Source: Maribacter arenosus (GTDB lineage: Bacteria > Bacteroidota > Bacteroidia > Flavobacteriales > Flavobacteriaceae). Taken from it: DNA of 64,000 nt. Shown here in pieces: positions 52,595 through 61,393 of this stretch. Every line of letters starts with the position of its first letter. Position 1 is the stretch's first letter. Where the stretch lies: assembly GCF_014610845.1 (NCBI RefSeq), contig NZ_JABTCG010000002.1:62001-126000 (forward strand), in the 5' to 3' direction. Below the pieces are notes generated by a model. The model had not been told where the DNA came from and searched no databases. It worked only from the letters and a program-made list of their open reading frames with translations. Both the position numbers and the translations under genes were made by a program.

Positions 52595-54970
52595 ATGGAT
52601 AAGGTCAACTGTTATCATTGTGGTGACGATTGCGGCAAACTTCCTATTGTTCATGATGGGAAGAATTTCTGCTGTAATGGCTGTAAAACGGTGTATGAAA
52701 TATTCTCTTCCAATGATCTTTCTTATTATTATGACCTTCAATCCTCAGCTGGGGCGATACCGAATGTAGTAGAAAGCAAATATGAGTTTCTTACGGAGCC
52801 TAAAATCATTGAAAGGCTCTTAGAGTTCAATGAGGATAAGATCCAAATCGTAAATCTCTACATTCCCCATATCCATTGTAGTTCCTGTATATGGATTTTA
52901 GAAAACCTAAACAAATTAAATCCCTCGATCAGTAGTTCCCAAGTAGATTTTCCCAAAAAAACCGTTCGAATTGTTTTTAATCCCGAAACGCTAAACCTTA
53001 AAGACCTGGCTATTTTATTGGCACGAATAGGATACGAACCTTATATCTCACTCGAGGATTATGATAAGGGCGAGAAAAAAGTCAACCGTGGACTTATTTA
53101 CAAGTTGGGAGTAGCAGGTTTCGCTTTTGGCAATGTAATGTTTCTATCATTCCCTGAGTATTTTGAGGTGAATGAGTTTTGGTTAGATCAATATAAAGGC
53201 CTGTTCCGATGGTTGATGTTCGCTTTTTCCCTACCTGTTGTTTTTTATGCCGGGCAAGATTACCTGATATCAGCCTTTAAGGGACTACGGTCGAAACTGA
53301 TGAATATAGATGTGCCAATTGCCTTGGGGATTCTTGTGCTGTTCTTTCGGAGTACCTTGGAAATTATCTTTGATTGGGGGTCTGGTTTTTTCGACAGCTT
53401 AACAGGTTTGATCTTCTTTCTTTTAGTAGGTAAGTTCTTTCAACAAAAAACATATTCATTCCTTTCCTTCGAGCGTGACTATAAATCATACTTCCCCATT
53501 GCCGTAACGAGGATTTCGAAAAATGATAAGGAAGAAACCGTTCAGATTTATGATATAGAAAGAGGTGACCGATTGCTGATAAGAAACGAAGAGTTGATTC
53601 CTGTCGATGGCATCCTAATCAATGGTAGGGCTCAAATCGATTATAGTTTTGTCACCGGGGAATCCGAACCGGTTTTCAAGGAATCAGGGGATAAAATCTA
53701 CGCAGGGGGAAAACAATTGGAAGGTGCCATTGAGATGGATGTTTTGAAAACGGTCTCACAAAGCTATTTGACCCAATTATGGAGCAGTTCGGTTTTCAGT
53801 GAGGATAAGGAAAGTAAGTTCCAAACACTGACCGACAGTATAGGAAAACGTTTTACCTGGGCCGTTTTAACCATAGCGTTTGTGGCCACCGTTTTTTGGC
53901 TATATCATGACAGCAGTAAGGCAATGAATGTATTTACGGCAGTGCTGATCATTGCCTGTCCTTGCGCCATTGCCTTGGCCGCTCCTTTTACCCTTGGGAA
54001 TATGCTACGGATTTTTGGTCGTAAAAAATTCTATTTAAAAAACACCCAGACCATAGAGCAATTGGCCCAAATCGATACTGCCATTTTTGATAAAACAGGC
54101 ACCATTACCACCACACAAAAGAGCAAGGCTACTTATGAGGGCATGCAATTATCGATTGAAGAAGAAGCCCTTTTAAAAAACACCTTACGGGCTTCGAACC
54201 ATCCTTTAAGCCGTACCTTGTACGATATGTTGGCAGAACATAATATCGTACCCCTGGATGAATATCATGAACATCTAGGCCAAGGAATTGAAGGCCAAAA
54301 GGATGAGAGCCATATCAAAGTTGGATCTGCCGATTTTGTGGGCAATTCAGCCGACTATGATTCAGAAAAAACCTCGGTACACATAAGTTCGAATGATGCC
54401 TACAAAGGACGCTTTGTTTTTCATAACCATTACAGGATAGGTATTTCAAACCTGTTTAAGGCGATGGATGATTATTTGCACCTGGCCATACTGTCTGGGG
54501 ATAATGAAGGGGAAAAAACAAGGCTAGAAAAAATAGTGCCTAAACTTACCCCAATGTACTTTAATCAAAAGCCGAATGATAAATTGAATTTTATAAAAAC
54601 GCTTCAAGAGCAAGGCAAAAAAGTACTGATGGTTGGTGATGGGTTAAATGATGCCGGAGCATTGGCCCAAAGCAACGTGGGCATAGCGATTTCAGAAAAT
54701 GTCAACGTCTTTTCACCAGCATGTGATGGCATTCTCGATGCCACAAAATTCGAACAACTAAATCAATACATACTGGCCTCGAAGAAGGCGATGAAAATTA
54801 TTAAACTAAGTTTTATATTATCCCTTGTTTATAATGTCGTTGGTTTGTATTTTGCGGTGACCGGGCAATTGGAACCTGTCATTGCAGCGATTCTGATGCC
54901 TTTAAGTTCTATTAGTGTGGTGGTTTTCACCACTTTGGCCACAAATTTTATAGGAAAAAATGTTTTGTAA
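52595..54970 (+). CDS. ccoI: Cu+-transporting P-type ATPase for cbb3 oxidase assembly
   Basis: A 791-residue P1B-type ATPase. A Cys-rich N-terminus (CYHCGDDCGK, CCNGC), an HMA domain with CSSC (about residue 93), eight membrane helices, the CPCAIALA copper site in TM6, the FDKTGTITT phosphorylation motif and GDGLNDAGAL hinge are present. CcoI/FixI exports or loads copper into the binuclear centre of cbb3 oxidase. First gene of the oxidase locus; CcoS follows after 72 bp. Probably Fnr-regulated given the site upstream. Confidence 0.93.
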   Translation: MDKVNCYHCGDDCGKLPIVHDGKNFCCNGCKTVYEIFSSNDLSYYYDLQSSAGAIPNVVESKYEFLTEPKIIERLLEFNEDKIQIVNLYIPHIHCSSCIWILENLNKLNPSISSSQVDFPKKTVRIVFNPETLNLKDLAILLARIGYEPYISLEDYDKGEKKVNRGLIYKLGVAGFAFGNVMFLSFPEYFEVNEFWLDQYKGLFRWLMFAFSLPVVFYAGQDYLISAFKGLRSKLMNIDVPIALGILVLFFRSTLEIIFDWGSGFFDSLTGLIFFLLVGKFFQQKTYSFLSFERDYKSYFPIAVTRISKNDKEETVQIYDIERGDRLLIRNEELIPVDGILINGRAQIDYSFVTGESEPVFKESGDKIYAGGKQLEGAIEMDVLKTVSQSYLTQLWSSSVFSEDKESKFQTLTDSIGKRFTWAVLTIAFVATVFWLYHDSSKAMNVFTAVLIIACPCAIALAAPFTLGNMLRIFGRKKFYLKNTQTIEQLAQIDTAIFDKTGTITTTQKSKATYEGMQLSIEEEALLKNTLRASNHPLSRTLYDMLAEHNIVPLDEYHEHLGQGIEGQKDESHIKVGSADFVGNSADYDSEKTSVHISSNDAYKGRFVFHNHYRIGISNLFKAMDDYLHLAILSGDNEGEKTRLEKIVPKLTPMYFNQKPNDKLNFIKTLQEQGKKVLMVGDGLNDAGALAQSNVGIAISENVNVFSPACDGILDATKFEQLNQYILASKKAMKIIKLSFILSLVYNVVGLYFAVTGQLEPVIAAILMPLSSISVVVFTTLATNFIGKNVL

Positions 54971-55042
54971 TTTAAAAACTGACGAAAGTCATATTTTGCC
55001 CATAGGCAGATATTTAGATTTACGTCGAATTTCAGGTAAGGT

Positions 55043-55279
55043 ATGAGTGTAATTTATATGCTATTGACCATTAGCATCTTTGTTGCTATTATTTTTTTCG
55101 CAATTTTTATAATTTCCGTTCGAAGTGGGCAGTATGATGATTCATATACCCCTTCGGTACGTATGCTATTCGAGGATGAACTCGTTAAGCCTACCCTACC
55201 TTCGGGGAAGGATAAGTCCTCTGTAAAAATTGATAACAAGAATGAATCAATCCAACTAAATAAAAGTCAAAAATTGTAA
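55043..55279 (+). CDS. ccoS: cbb3 oxidase assembly protein CcoS
   Basis: A 78-residue protein with one membrane helix (MSVIYMLLTISIFVAIIFFAIFI) followed by WAVRSGQYDD-type motif (SVRSGQYDD) and RMLFEDE, the CcoS signature. It is needed to incorporate heme and copper cofactors into cbb3 oxidase. The tail is longer and polar. Stop codon 2 bp before the ccoNO start. Confidence 0.9.
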   Translation: MSVIYMLLTISIFVAIIFFAIFIISVRSGQYDDSYTPSVRMLFEDELVKPTLPSGKDKSSVKIDNKNESIQLNKSQKL

Positions 55280-55281
55280 TT

Positions 55282-57474
55282 ATGGAAGTACAACAGTTCT
55301 ATTACGATAATAAAATCGTAAAAAATTTCCTCTATGCGACCATTTTATGGGGAGTTGTGGGAATGTCAGTAGGTCTTTTACTGGCCTTTATGTTTCTTTT
55401 CCCCAACGTAACCGATGGCATCTCTTGGTTAAGTTTTGGTCGTTTAAGGCCCTTGCATACCAACGCTGTGATTTTCGCCTTCGTAGGCAATGCCATTTTT
55501 GCTGGTGTTTACTACTCTACCCAGCGGTTATTGAAAGCACGGATGTTCAGTGATTTCTTAAGTAAGTTCAACTTCTGGGGATGGCAGCTTATTATCGTGG
55601 CAGCGGCGATTACCTTACCCTTGGGGTACACCACCTCTAAAGAATATGCAGAATTGGAATGGCCGATAGACATTGCCATTGCATTGGTCTGGGTAGCTTT
55701 TGGAGTAAACCTGATCGGTACCATGATCAAAAGAAGACAACGACATTTATATGTTGCCATCTGGTTCTACGTTGCCACATTCGTAACCGTTGCCGTACTT
55801 CATATTTTCAATAGTTTGGAACTGCCTGTCAGCGCATTAAAAAGTTACTCTGTTTACGCAGGGGTTCAGGATGCTTTGGTACAGTGGTGGTATGGTCATA
55901 ATGCGGTAGCATTTTTCTTGACCACTCCATTTTTGGGACTTATGTATTATTTTGTGCCTAAAGCTGCGAATAGGCCTGTTTATTCATATAGACTATCGAT
56001 AGTTCACTTCTGGTCTTTAATCTTTATTTATATTTGGGCAGGACCTCACCACCTACTTTATTCTGCTTTACCTGACTGGGCACAGAATCTAGGTGTAGCC
56101 TTTTCAGTAATGTTGATCGCTCCTTCTTGGGGAGGTATGATCAACGGCCTATTGACCTTACGCGGAGCTTGGGATAAGGTTCGGGTAGACCCAACCTTAA
56201 AGTTCATGGTCGTTGCGATTACCGGTTATGGAATGGCCACTTTCGAAGGCCCTATGCTATCGCTTAAAAACGTAAACGCCATTGCCCACTTCAGTGACTG
56301 GATCATTGCCCACGTGCATGTTGGAGCCTTAGCTTGGAATGGTTTCTTGACCTTTGGGATGATCTATTGGTTGGTTCCAAAATTGTTTAAAACCAAACTA
56401 TATTCCATTGGCTTGGCCAACTTCCATTTTTGGATTGGCACTTTAGGTATCATACTTTATGCACTACCTATGTATGTTGCTGGGTTTACACAGGCATTGA
56501 TGTGGAAAGACTTCAATCCTGACGGAACATTGGCTTATGGCAATTTCTTGGAAACCGTAAACGAAATCATCCCGATGTACTGGATGCGGGCTATCGGTGG
56601 AAGTTTATTCATTATAGGTATGCTGGTCTTGGTTTATAATATCATTGTAACCATAAGATCGGGAAGCAAAGTTGAAAATGAATTGGCCGAGGCACCTGCC
56701 TTGACACGTGTGTCAAGCAAGAGAACTGCCGGTGAGACCCTTCATACTTGGTTAGAGCGTAAGCCCGTTCAAATGACGATTTTAGCCACTGTAGCCATAT
56801 TGATAGGTGGTTTGATCGAGATAGTGCCAACGATAATGGTAAAATCGAATATACCCACCATTAGCAGTGTCAAACCTTACAGTCCATTAGAGTTAGAAGG
56901 TAGAGATCTCTATATCCGCGAGGGTTGTGTTGGTTGCCATTCTCAAATGGTACGTCCTTTTAGAAGCGAGGTAGAACGCTATGGGGAATATGCCAAAGCC
57001 GGTGAATTTGTGTACGACCACCCGTTCCTATGGGGTAGTAAGCGTACCGGCCCGGATTTATTAAGGGTTGGTGGTAAATATTCGGATAACTGGCATTTTA
57101 ACCATATGTACGACCCACAAAGTACTTCATCAGGATCTATTATGCCAGCGTACCAATGGTTGATATTCAACAAACATGATCGCAGTGCCATTCAGGATAA
57201 GATGCAGACCATGGTCACTCTTGGTGTTCCTTATTCTGAAGAAGAAATTGCCAATGCAGCACAATCGATGGAAGATCAAGCCACAGCAATTGTTGAAAGA
57301 CTTAAGGAAGACCCTGATTTAAAAAGATCTTTTGAAGAAAATGAATCGGCAATTGGAGCGGATTATGTTCCTATGAAAGATCGGGAAATTGTGGCACTCA
57401 TCGCCTACTTGCAACGATTGGGAACCGATATCAAGGTAAAGGAGACCGGAGAACTTTTAACCGAAAATAAGTAA
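55282..57474 (+). CDS. ccoNO: cbb3-type cytochrome c oxidase fused subunits I and II (CcoNO)
   Basis: A 730-residue fusion. CcoN (about 1-470, 12-13 helices) carries the heme and CuB ligands: RPLHTNAV, WWYGHNAV, GPHHLLY and AHVHVGAL. CcoO follows with a membrane anchor (about 495-520) and the c-type heme site C549-VG-C552-H553 (GCVGCHSQMVRPF), then GPDLLRVG. Reduces oxygen to water with high affinity and pumps protons. A single-gene fusion is usual in Bacteroidota, while proteobacteria have two genes. Followed by ccoQ after 4 bp. Confidence 0.96.
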   Translation: MEVQQFYYDNKIVKNFLYATILWGVVGMSVGLLLAFMFLFPNVTDGISWLSFGRLRPLHTNAVIFAFVGNAIFAGVYYSTQRLLKARMFSDFLSKFNFWGWQLIIVAAAITLPLGYTTSKEYAELEWPIDIAIALVWVAFGVNLIGTMIKRRQRHLYVAIWFYVATFVTVAVLHIFNSLELPVSALKSYSVYAGVQDALVQWWYGHNAVAFFLTTPFLGLMYYFVPKAANRPVYSYRLSIVHFWSLIFIYIWAGPHHLLYSALPDWAQNLGVAFSVMLIAPSWGGMINGLLTLRGAWDKVRVDPTLKFMVVAITGYGMATFEGPMLSLKNVNAIAHFSDWIIAHVHVGALAWNGFLTFGMIYWLVPKLFKTKLYSIGLANFHFWIGTLGIILYALPMYVAGFTQALMWKDFNPDGTLAYGNFLETVNEIIPMYWMRAIGGSLFIIGMLVLVYNIIVTIRSGSKVENELAEAPALTRVSSKRTAGETLHTWLERKPVQMTILATVAILIGGLIEIVPTIMVKSNIPTISSVKPYSPLELEGRDLYIREGCVGCHSQMVRPFRSEVERYGEYAKAGEFVYDHPFLWGSKRTGPDLLRVGGKYSDNWHFNHMYDPQSTSSGSIMPAYQWLIFNKHDRSAIQDKMQTMVTLGVPYSEEEIANAAQSMEDQATAIVERLKEDPDLKRSFEENESAIGADYVPMKDREIVALIAYLQRLGTDIKVKETGELLTENK

Positions 57475-57478
57475 AGCC

Positions 57479-57673
57479 ATGTTGAAATTTATAAAAGGAC
57501 ACTTGGAGAACATAGATGGGGTAGCCGCTTACCCCATGATATCACTACTTATATTCTTTGTCTTTTTTGTATTGCTTTTCTGGTGGGTATTCACCGCCCG
57601 TAAAGCTTACATCAAAGAAGTAAGCGAACTCCCATTAGAAGATAACAACCAAAATAATAAACAAGAATTATGA
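57479..57673 (+). CDS. ccoQ: cbb3 oxidase small subunit CcoQ
   Basis: A 64-residue protein with one membrane helix (AAYPMISLLIFFVFFVLLFWWVF) and a charged tail with YIKEVSELPLED. CcoQ stabilises the cbb3 complex. The stop overlaps the ccoP start (ATGA), so the two are translationally coupled. Confidence 0.85.
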   Translation: MLKFIKGHLENIDGVAAYPMISLLIFFVFFVLLFWWVFTARKAYIKEVSELPLEDNNQNNKQEL

Positions 57674-58611
57674 AAAATATGTCACCCTGGTGGATTAGGA
57701 TCCCCGTAATCTTCTTCATCATTTTCGGATTGATGGAGTACTTTATAGACTCTGGAGAAAAACTGGCAATCTTGGAATACCCCATTACGCAATTCTTTAT
57801 GTTAATGGTGTTGTTAATATTGATTGCCATAGAATTGATATTGAAATCTATTGAGAACATTATGTTCCAGACCCTAAGTGAAGAGGCCAAGGACCGTTAT
57901 TTATCTGCAAAAGCCGATCAATGGCAATGGACATGGGGCAAAAAGGTTTGGGACAAATTAACAGGCAACAAACCCATCGAAAAAGAAAGTGAGATTATCC
58001 TAGATCATAATTATGATGGTATTAAGGAGCTGGATAATGAATTACCACCATGGTGGGTCTGGATGTTCTATGCCACCATAATCTTTGGTGTTGTGTATTT
58101 GGTACGATTCCATATATATGGCGACTACGACCAAGCGTTGGAATACGAACAGGAAGTAGCAGCAGCAACGCTAGCCATTGAAGAATACAAGAAAACCGCC
58201 AAGGACTTGGTCGATGTGAATACGGTTGAATTATTGACCGATGCCGCAGACCTTAGTGCTGGTAAGGCCATTTTCGAGACAACTTGCGTGGCTTGCCACA
58301 TGGCAGATGGCGGTGGGGGCATAGGGCCCAACCTTACCGATGATCATTGGATATTAGGTGGAGGCATAAAAAATGTCTTCAATACCATTTCAGAAGGTGG
58401 TCGTGACGGTAAAGGTATGATTGCGTGGAAACAGTCCCTTAAACCGGTCGAAATGGCGCAAGTGGCAAGTTATGTACTTACTTTCCAAGGGACTACCCCA
58501 GCTAATCCAAAATCACCTGAAGGTGATGTTTGGGTAGACGAGAATGCCCCTGCCAAGGAAGTAGCTCCAGAACAAGAAACTGATTCGGTTACGGTAGTGG
58601 TCAACGAATAG
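57670..58611 (+). CDS. ccoP: cbb3 oxidase subunit CcoP, single-heme form
   Basis: A 313-residue subunit with two membrane helices in the N-terminal half (about 9-22 and 40-60, with a further helix at 128-147) and one cytochrome c domain with C206-VA-C209-H210 (TTCVACHMADGG). There is only this one CxxCH, whereas classical CcoP has two hemes. An acidic C-terminal tail follows. It brings electrons from soluble c-type carriers to CcoO. The stop is 46 bp before ccoG, with a trinucleotide repeat between. Confidence 0.92.
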   Translation: MKNMSPWWIRIPVIFFIIFGLMEYFIDSGEKLAILEYPITQFFMLMVLLILIAIELILKSIENIMFQTLSEEAKDRYLSAKADQWQWTWGKKVWDKLTGNKPIEKESEIILDHNYDGIKELDNELPPWWVWMFYATIIFGVVYLVRFHIYGDYDQALEYEQEVAAATLAIEEYKKTAKDLVDVNTVELLTDAADLSAGKAIFETTCVACHMADGGGGIGPNLTDDHWILGGGIKNVFNTISEGGRDGKGMIAWKQSLKPVEMAQVASYVLTFQGTTPANPKSPEGDVWVDENAPAKEVAPEQETDSVTVVVNE

Positions 58612-58626
58612 TATCCCTACTACTTC

Positions 58627-58656
58627 AAGAAGAAGAAGAAGAAGAAGAAGAAGAAG
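58627..58656 (+). repeat. (AAG)10 microsatellite at the ccoG ribosome-binding position
   Basis: Ten perfect AAG units end one base before the ccoG ATG, in the place where a ribosome-binding site would be. Copy-number change would shift spacing by 3 nt per unit. Confidence 0.95.
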
Positions 58657-58657
58657 C

Positions 58658-60079
58658 ATGGCAGAACAAGAAAAGGAAAATTTCAGGGATTCCATTGGCA
58701 CCATCAACGAAGAAGGGAAACGAGCCTGGGTCTTTCCTAAAAAGCCTAGTGGGAGGTTATATAAATATCGAAAGCTAGTAAGCTACCTATTATTGGCATT
58801 TTTAATATTATCGCCTTTTATCAAGGTTAATGGTAACCAGTTTTTAATGTTCAATGTCTTGGAGCGCCGTTTTAACATATTCGGTTTTCCATTTTGGCCA
58901 CAGGATTTTCATCTGTTCGTCATCTCCATGATCATTGGGGTCATTTTTATCGCCCTATTCACTGTTGCTTTCGGTCGTATTTTCTGTGGATGGATCTGTC
59001 CCCAGACCATTTTTATGGAAATGGTATTCAGAAGGATAGAATTTTGGATCGATGGTGACCGTAACGCACAAATGAAGTTGGATCGTCAACCTTGGAATAG
59101 TGCGAAAATAAGAAAAAGGGTTACCAAATGGATTGTCTTCTTTATCATTTCATTCATCATTGCAAATGTATTCTTGGCCTATTTGATTGGTAGCGACAGG
59201 TTGATCCAATACATTACGGATGGACCAATGTCTCATATAAGTACCTTGGTGGCCCTATTGGTATTTACCGCTGTTTTCTACTTTGTTTTTGCTTGGTTTA
59301 GAGAGCAGGTTTGCATTATTGCATGCCCATACGGACGAATGCAAGGGGTATTGTTAGACAATAAATCGATAATCGTTGCTTATGATCATGTCCGGGGTGA
59401 AGGAGAAAACGGAAGAAAGAAATTCCGAAAGAATGAAGATCGAGAGGCATTGGGTCATGGTGACTGTATTGATTGTAAACAATGCGTATATGTTTGCCCT
59501 ACAAATATCGATATTCGAAACGGGACGCAATTGGAATGCGTAAACTGTACCGCTTGTATCGATGAGTGCGATGCTATTATGGAAAAGGTAAATCTTCCCA
59601 AAGGATTGATCCGTTATGCCAGTGAGGATGAAATCACCAAAAAAGAGAAATTCAAGTTTACCCCTAGGCTTAAAGGATACTCGGCTGTACTCGTTATTTT
59701 GACCGGTGTGCTTATAGGTATGTTGTTCTTGCGCAATGATTTGGAAGCCAATATCCTAAGGTTACCAGGTCAGTTATATGAACGCAAAGAAGGGAATATC
59801 ATAAGTAATGTATATACCTTTAAATTGATCAATAAAACCACCAAGGAAATTGCTGATGTAAACTTTAAACTGATTTCTCATGAAGGGACCATTGAGTTGG
59901 TGACCCATGAAAATTTTGCAGTACCCGCACAAGACTTGGCAGAAGGTACCTTATTTATCGAGATTAATAATTCTGCCCTGAACGGGGATAAGGATAAATT
60001 GAAGATTGGCGTCTATAGTGGTGACAAATTGATTGAATCAACTACAGCGCGGTTCTTGGCGCCTAGGAATTATAATTAA
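58658..60079 (+). CDS. ccoG: cbb3 oxidase accessory iron-sulfur membrane protein CcoG
   Basis: A 473-residue protein with four to five membrane helices and two 4Fe-4S ferredoxin-type motifs: CIDCKQCVYVCPTN and CVNCTACIDECD. The Fe-S-type motifs FCGWICPQT and CPYGRMQG lie in the membrane part. The C-terminal 130 residues form an Ig-like domain. CcoG (RdxA) supports copper delivery by reduction and is required for cbb3 assembly. Preceded by an (AAG)10 tract. Confidence 0.93.
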   Translation: MAEQEKENFRDSIGTINEEGKRAWVFPKKPSGRLYKYRKLVSYLLLAFLILSPFIKVNGNQFLMFNVLERRFNIFGFPFWPQDFHLFVISMIIGVIFIALFTVAFGRIFCGWICPQTIFMEMVFRRIEFWIDGDRNAQMKLDRQPWNSAKIRKRVTKWIVFFIISFIIANVFLAYLIGSDRLIQYITDGPMSHISTLVALLVFTAVFYFVFAWFREQVCIIACPYGRMQGVLLDNKSIIVAYDHVRGEGENGRKKFRKNEDREALGHGDCIDCKQCVYVCPTNIDIRNGTQLECVNCTACIDECDAIMEKVNLPKGLIRYASEDEITKKEKFKFTPRLKGYSAVLVILTGVLIGMLFLRNDLEANILRLPGQLYERKEGNIISNVYTFKLINKTTKEIADVNFKLISHEGTIELVTHENFAVPAQDLAEGTLFIEINNSALNGDKDKLKIGVYSGDKLIESTTARFLAPRNYN

Positions 60080-60105
60080 TTAAGTAGTGAAGAAATAAAA
60101 CTAGT

Positions 60106-60552
60106 ATGAAAATAAATTGGGGAACAGGGATTGTATTGGCGTTCATAGGATTTATCGGCTTTATCCTATTTTTTGTGGTGCGCATGAATATGGATGATCG
60201 TGCCAATCATGATCTGGTCACCGAAGAGTATTACAAGGCGGAATTGGGTTATCAAAAAGAGATAGATGCCGAAACAAATGCCAATAACCTATCCTCGAAA
60301 TTGCAAATTCATAAAATCCCTGAGGGAATAATGATTGAATTTCCCGATGAATTGAACCCTGATAAAATAAAAGGCACAGTGTCCCTATACAGGCCATCTA
60401 ATAAACACTTGGATTTTGACTTACCTATAAGTTTATCCAATGCACATTTGCTCATACCTGACAAACGTTTGTTGGATGGTCGCTGGGACATTAAAATAGC
60501 ATGGGACTATCTTGACAAACCCTATTTATTCAAAAAAAGTATTACGTATTAA
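60106..60552 (+). CDS. fixH: FixH-family protein
   Basis: A 148-residue protein with one N-terminal membrane helix (WGTGIVLAFIGFIGFILFFVV), then the FixH-type motif VTEEYYKAELGYQKEID, and a beta-rich C-terminal periplasmic domain. FixH/CcoH is found between ccoG and ccoI-type genes in cbb3 loci and binds the assembling complex. The stop is 3 bp before the next gene's ATG. Confidence 0.9.
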   Translation: MKINWGTGIVLAFIGFIGFILFFVVRMNMDDRANHDLVTEEYYKAELGYQKEIDAETNANNLSSKLQIHKIPEGIMIEFPDELNPDKIKGTVSLYRPSNKHLDFDLPISLSNAHLLIPDKRLLDGRWDIKIAWDYLDKPYLFKKSITY

Positions 60553-60555
60553 AAT

Positions 60556-61260
60556 ATGTTATTATCGGCATTGGTATTAGGTCTTATGGGCAGTCTGCAT
60601 TGTGTAGGTATGTGCGGTCCCATCGCCTTTATGCTCCCTGTTGATAGAAATAATAGCCATAAGAAAATTTTTCAAGTCCTTCTTTACCATTTAGGGCGCC
60701 TCCTAGCCTATGGATTGATGGGCTTGGTTTTCGGACTTCTGGGCAAAGGTCTGTATGTTTTTGGAATGCAACAAAAACTTTCGGTGATCATAGGTATCGT
60801 TATGATCGTTGTCGTCCTTATTCCTTACAGGACCTTTAGCAAGTATAATTTTTCAAAACCTATATTCAGCATCCTATCCAAACTTAAAAGCCGATTAGGG
60901 CAAGAATTAAAGAAAAAATCACCCGATACGTTCTTAACCATAGGTTTTTTGAACGGTTTCTTACCTTGTGGATTAGTATATATGGCTCTTTTTGGCGCCA
61001 TAGCTATGGGTAATGCCGTCCAAGGCAGTCTGTATATGGTATTGTTCGGATTGGGAACCGTACCACTAATGACTACGGCCATTTATATGAGTGGCTTTTT
61101 GCAACGTTCGGCGAAGCGAAGAATACAACAACTCATCCCGGTTTTTGTTGTGGTCATAGGCGTACTTTTCATTTTACGGGGAATGGGTCTGGGTATCCCC
61201 TATATTTCCCCAAAGCCGGTAACGGAAATTGCAACGAGCACTATGGAGTGCCACCCTTGA
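60556..61260 (+). CDS. SafE/TauE-like membrane protein of the cbb3 locus
   Basis: A 234-residue protein with about six membrane helices. HCVGMCGP near the start and FLNGFLPCGLVYMAL in the middle are the paired motifs of the DsbD-gamma/UreH-type permease fold seen in copper or electron transporters of this kind. In cbb3 loci such a gene is commonly the last one and is thought to help copper supply. The gene ends the plus-strand locus; a loose inverted repeat follows but no clear terminator. Confidence 0.85.
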   Translation: MLLSALVLGLMGSLHCVGMCGPIAFMLPVDRNNSHKKIFQVLLYHLGRLLAYGLMGLVFGLLGKGLYVFGMQQKLSVIIGIVMIVVVLIPYRTFSKYNFSKPIFSILSKLKSRLGQELKKKSPDTFLTIGFLNGFLPCGLVYMALFGAIAMGNAVQGSLYMVLFGLGTVPLMTTAIYMSGFLQRSAKRRIQQLIPVFVVVIGVLFILRGMGLGIPYISPKPVTEIATSTMECHP

Positions 61261-61393
61261 TATTCGTTCTTGTTTTTTGGTGTATCAGAAAATATATCCA
61301 AAGCGGATTGTCGAACCTGTTATTCCTATCTTATTAGGTTTACCGCTTTTAAGAGAATGGTGGATTAATAATTTGAATTTATAATAAAATAAA

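Noticed and set aside
61261-61393. Loose inverted repeat AAGCGG/CCGCTT considered as terminator of the cbb3 locus
   Set aside because: The loop is more than 40 nt, too long for an intrinsic terminator.
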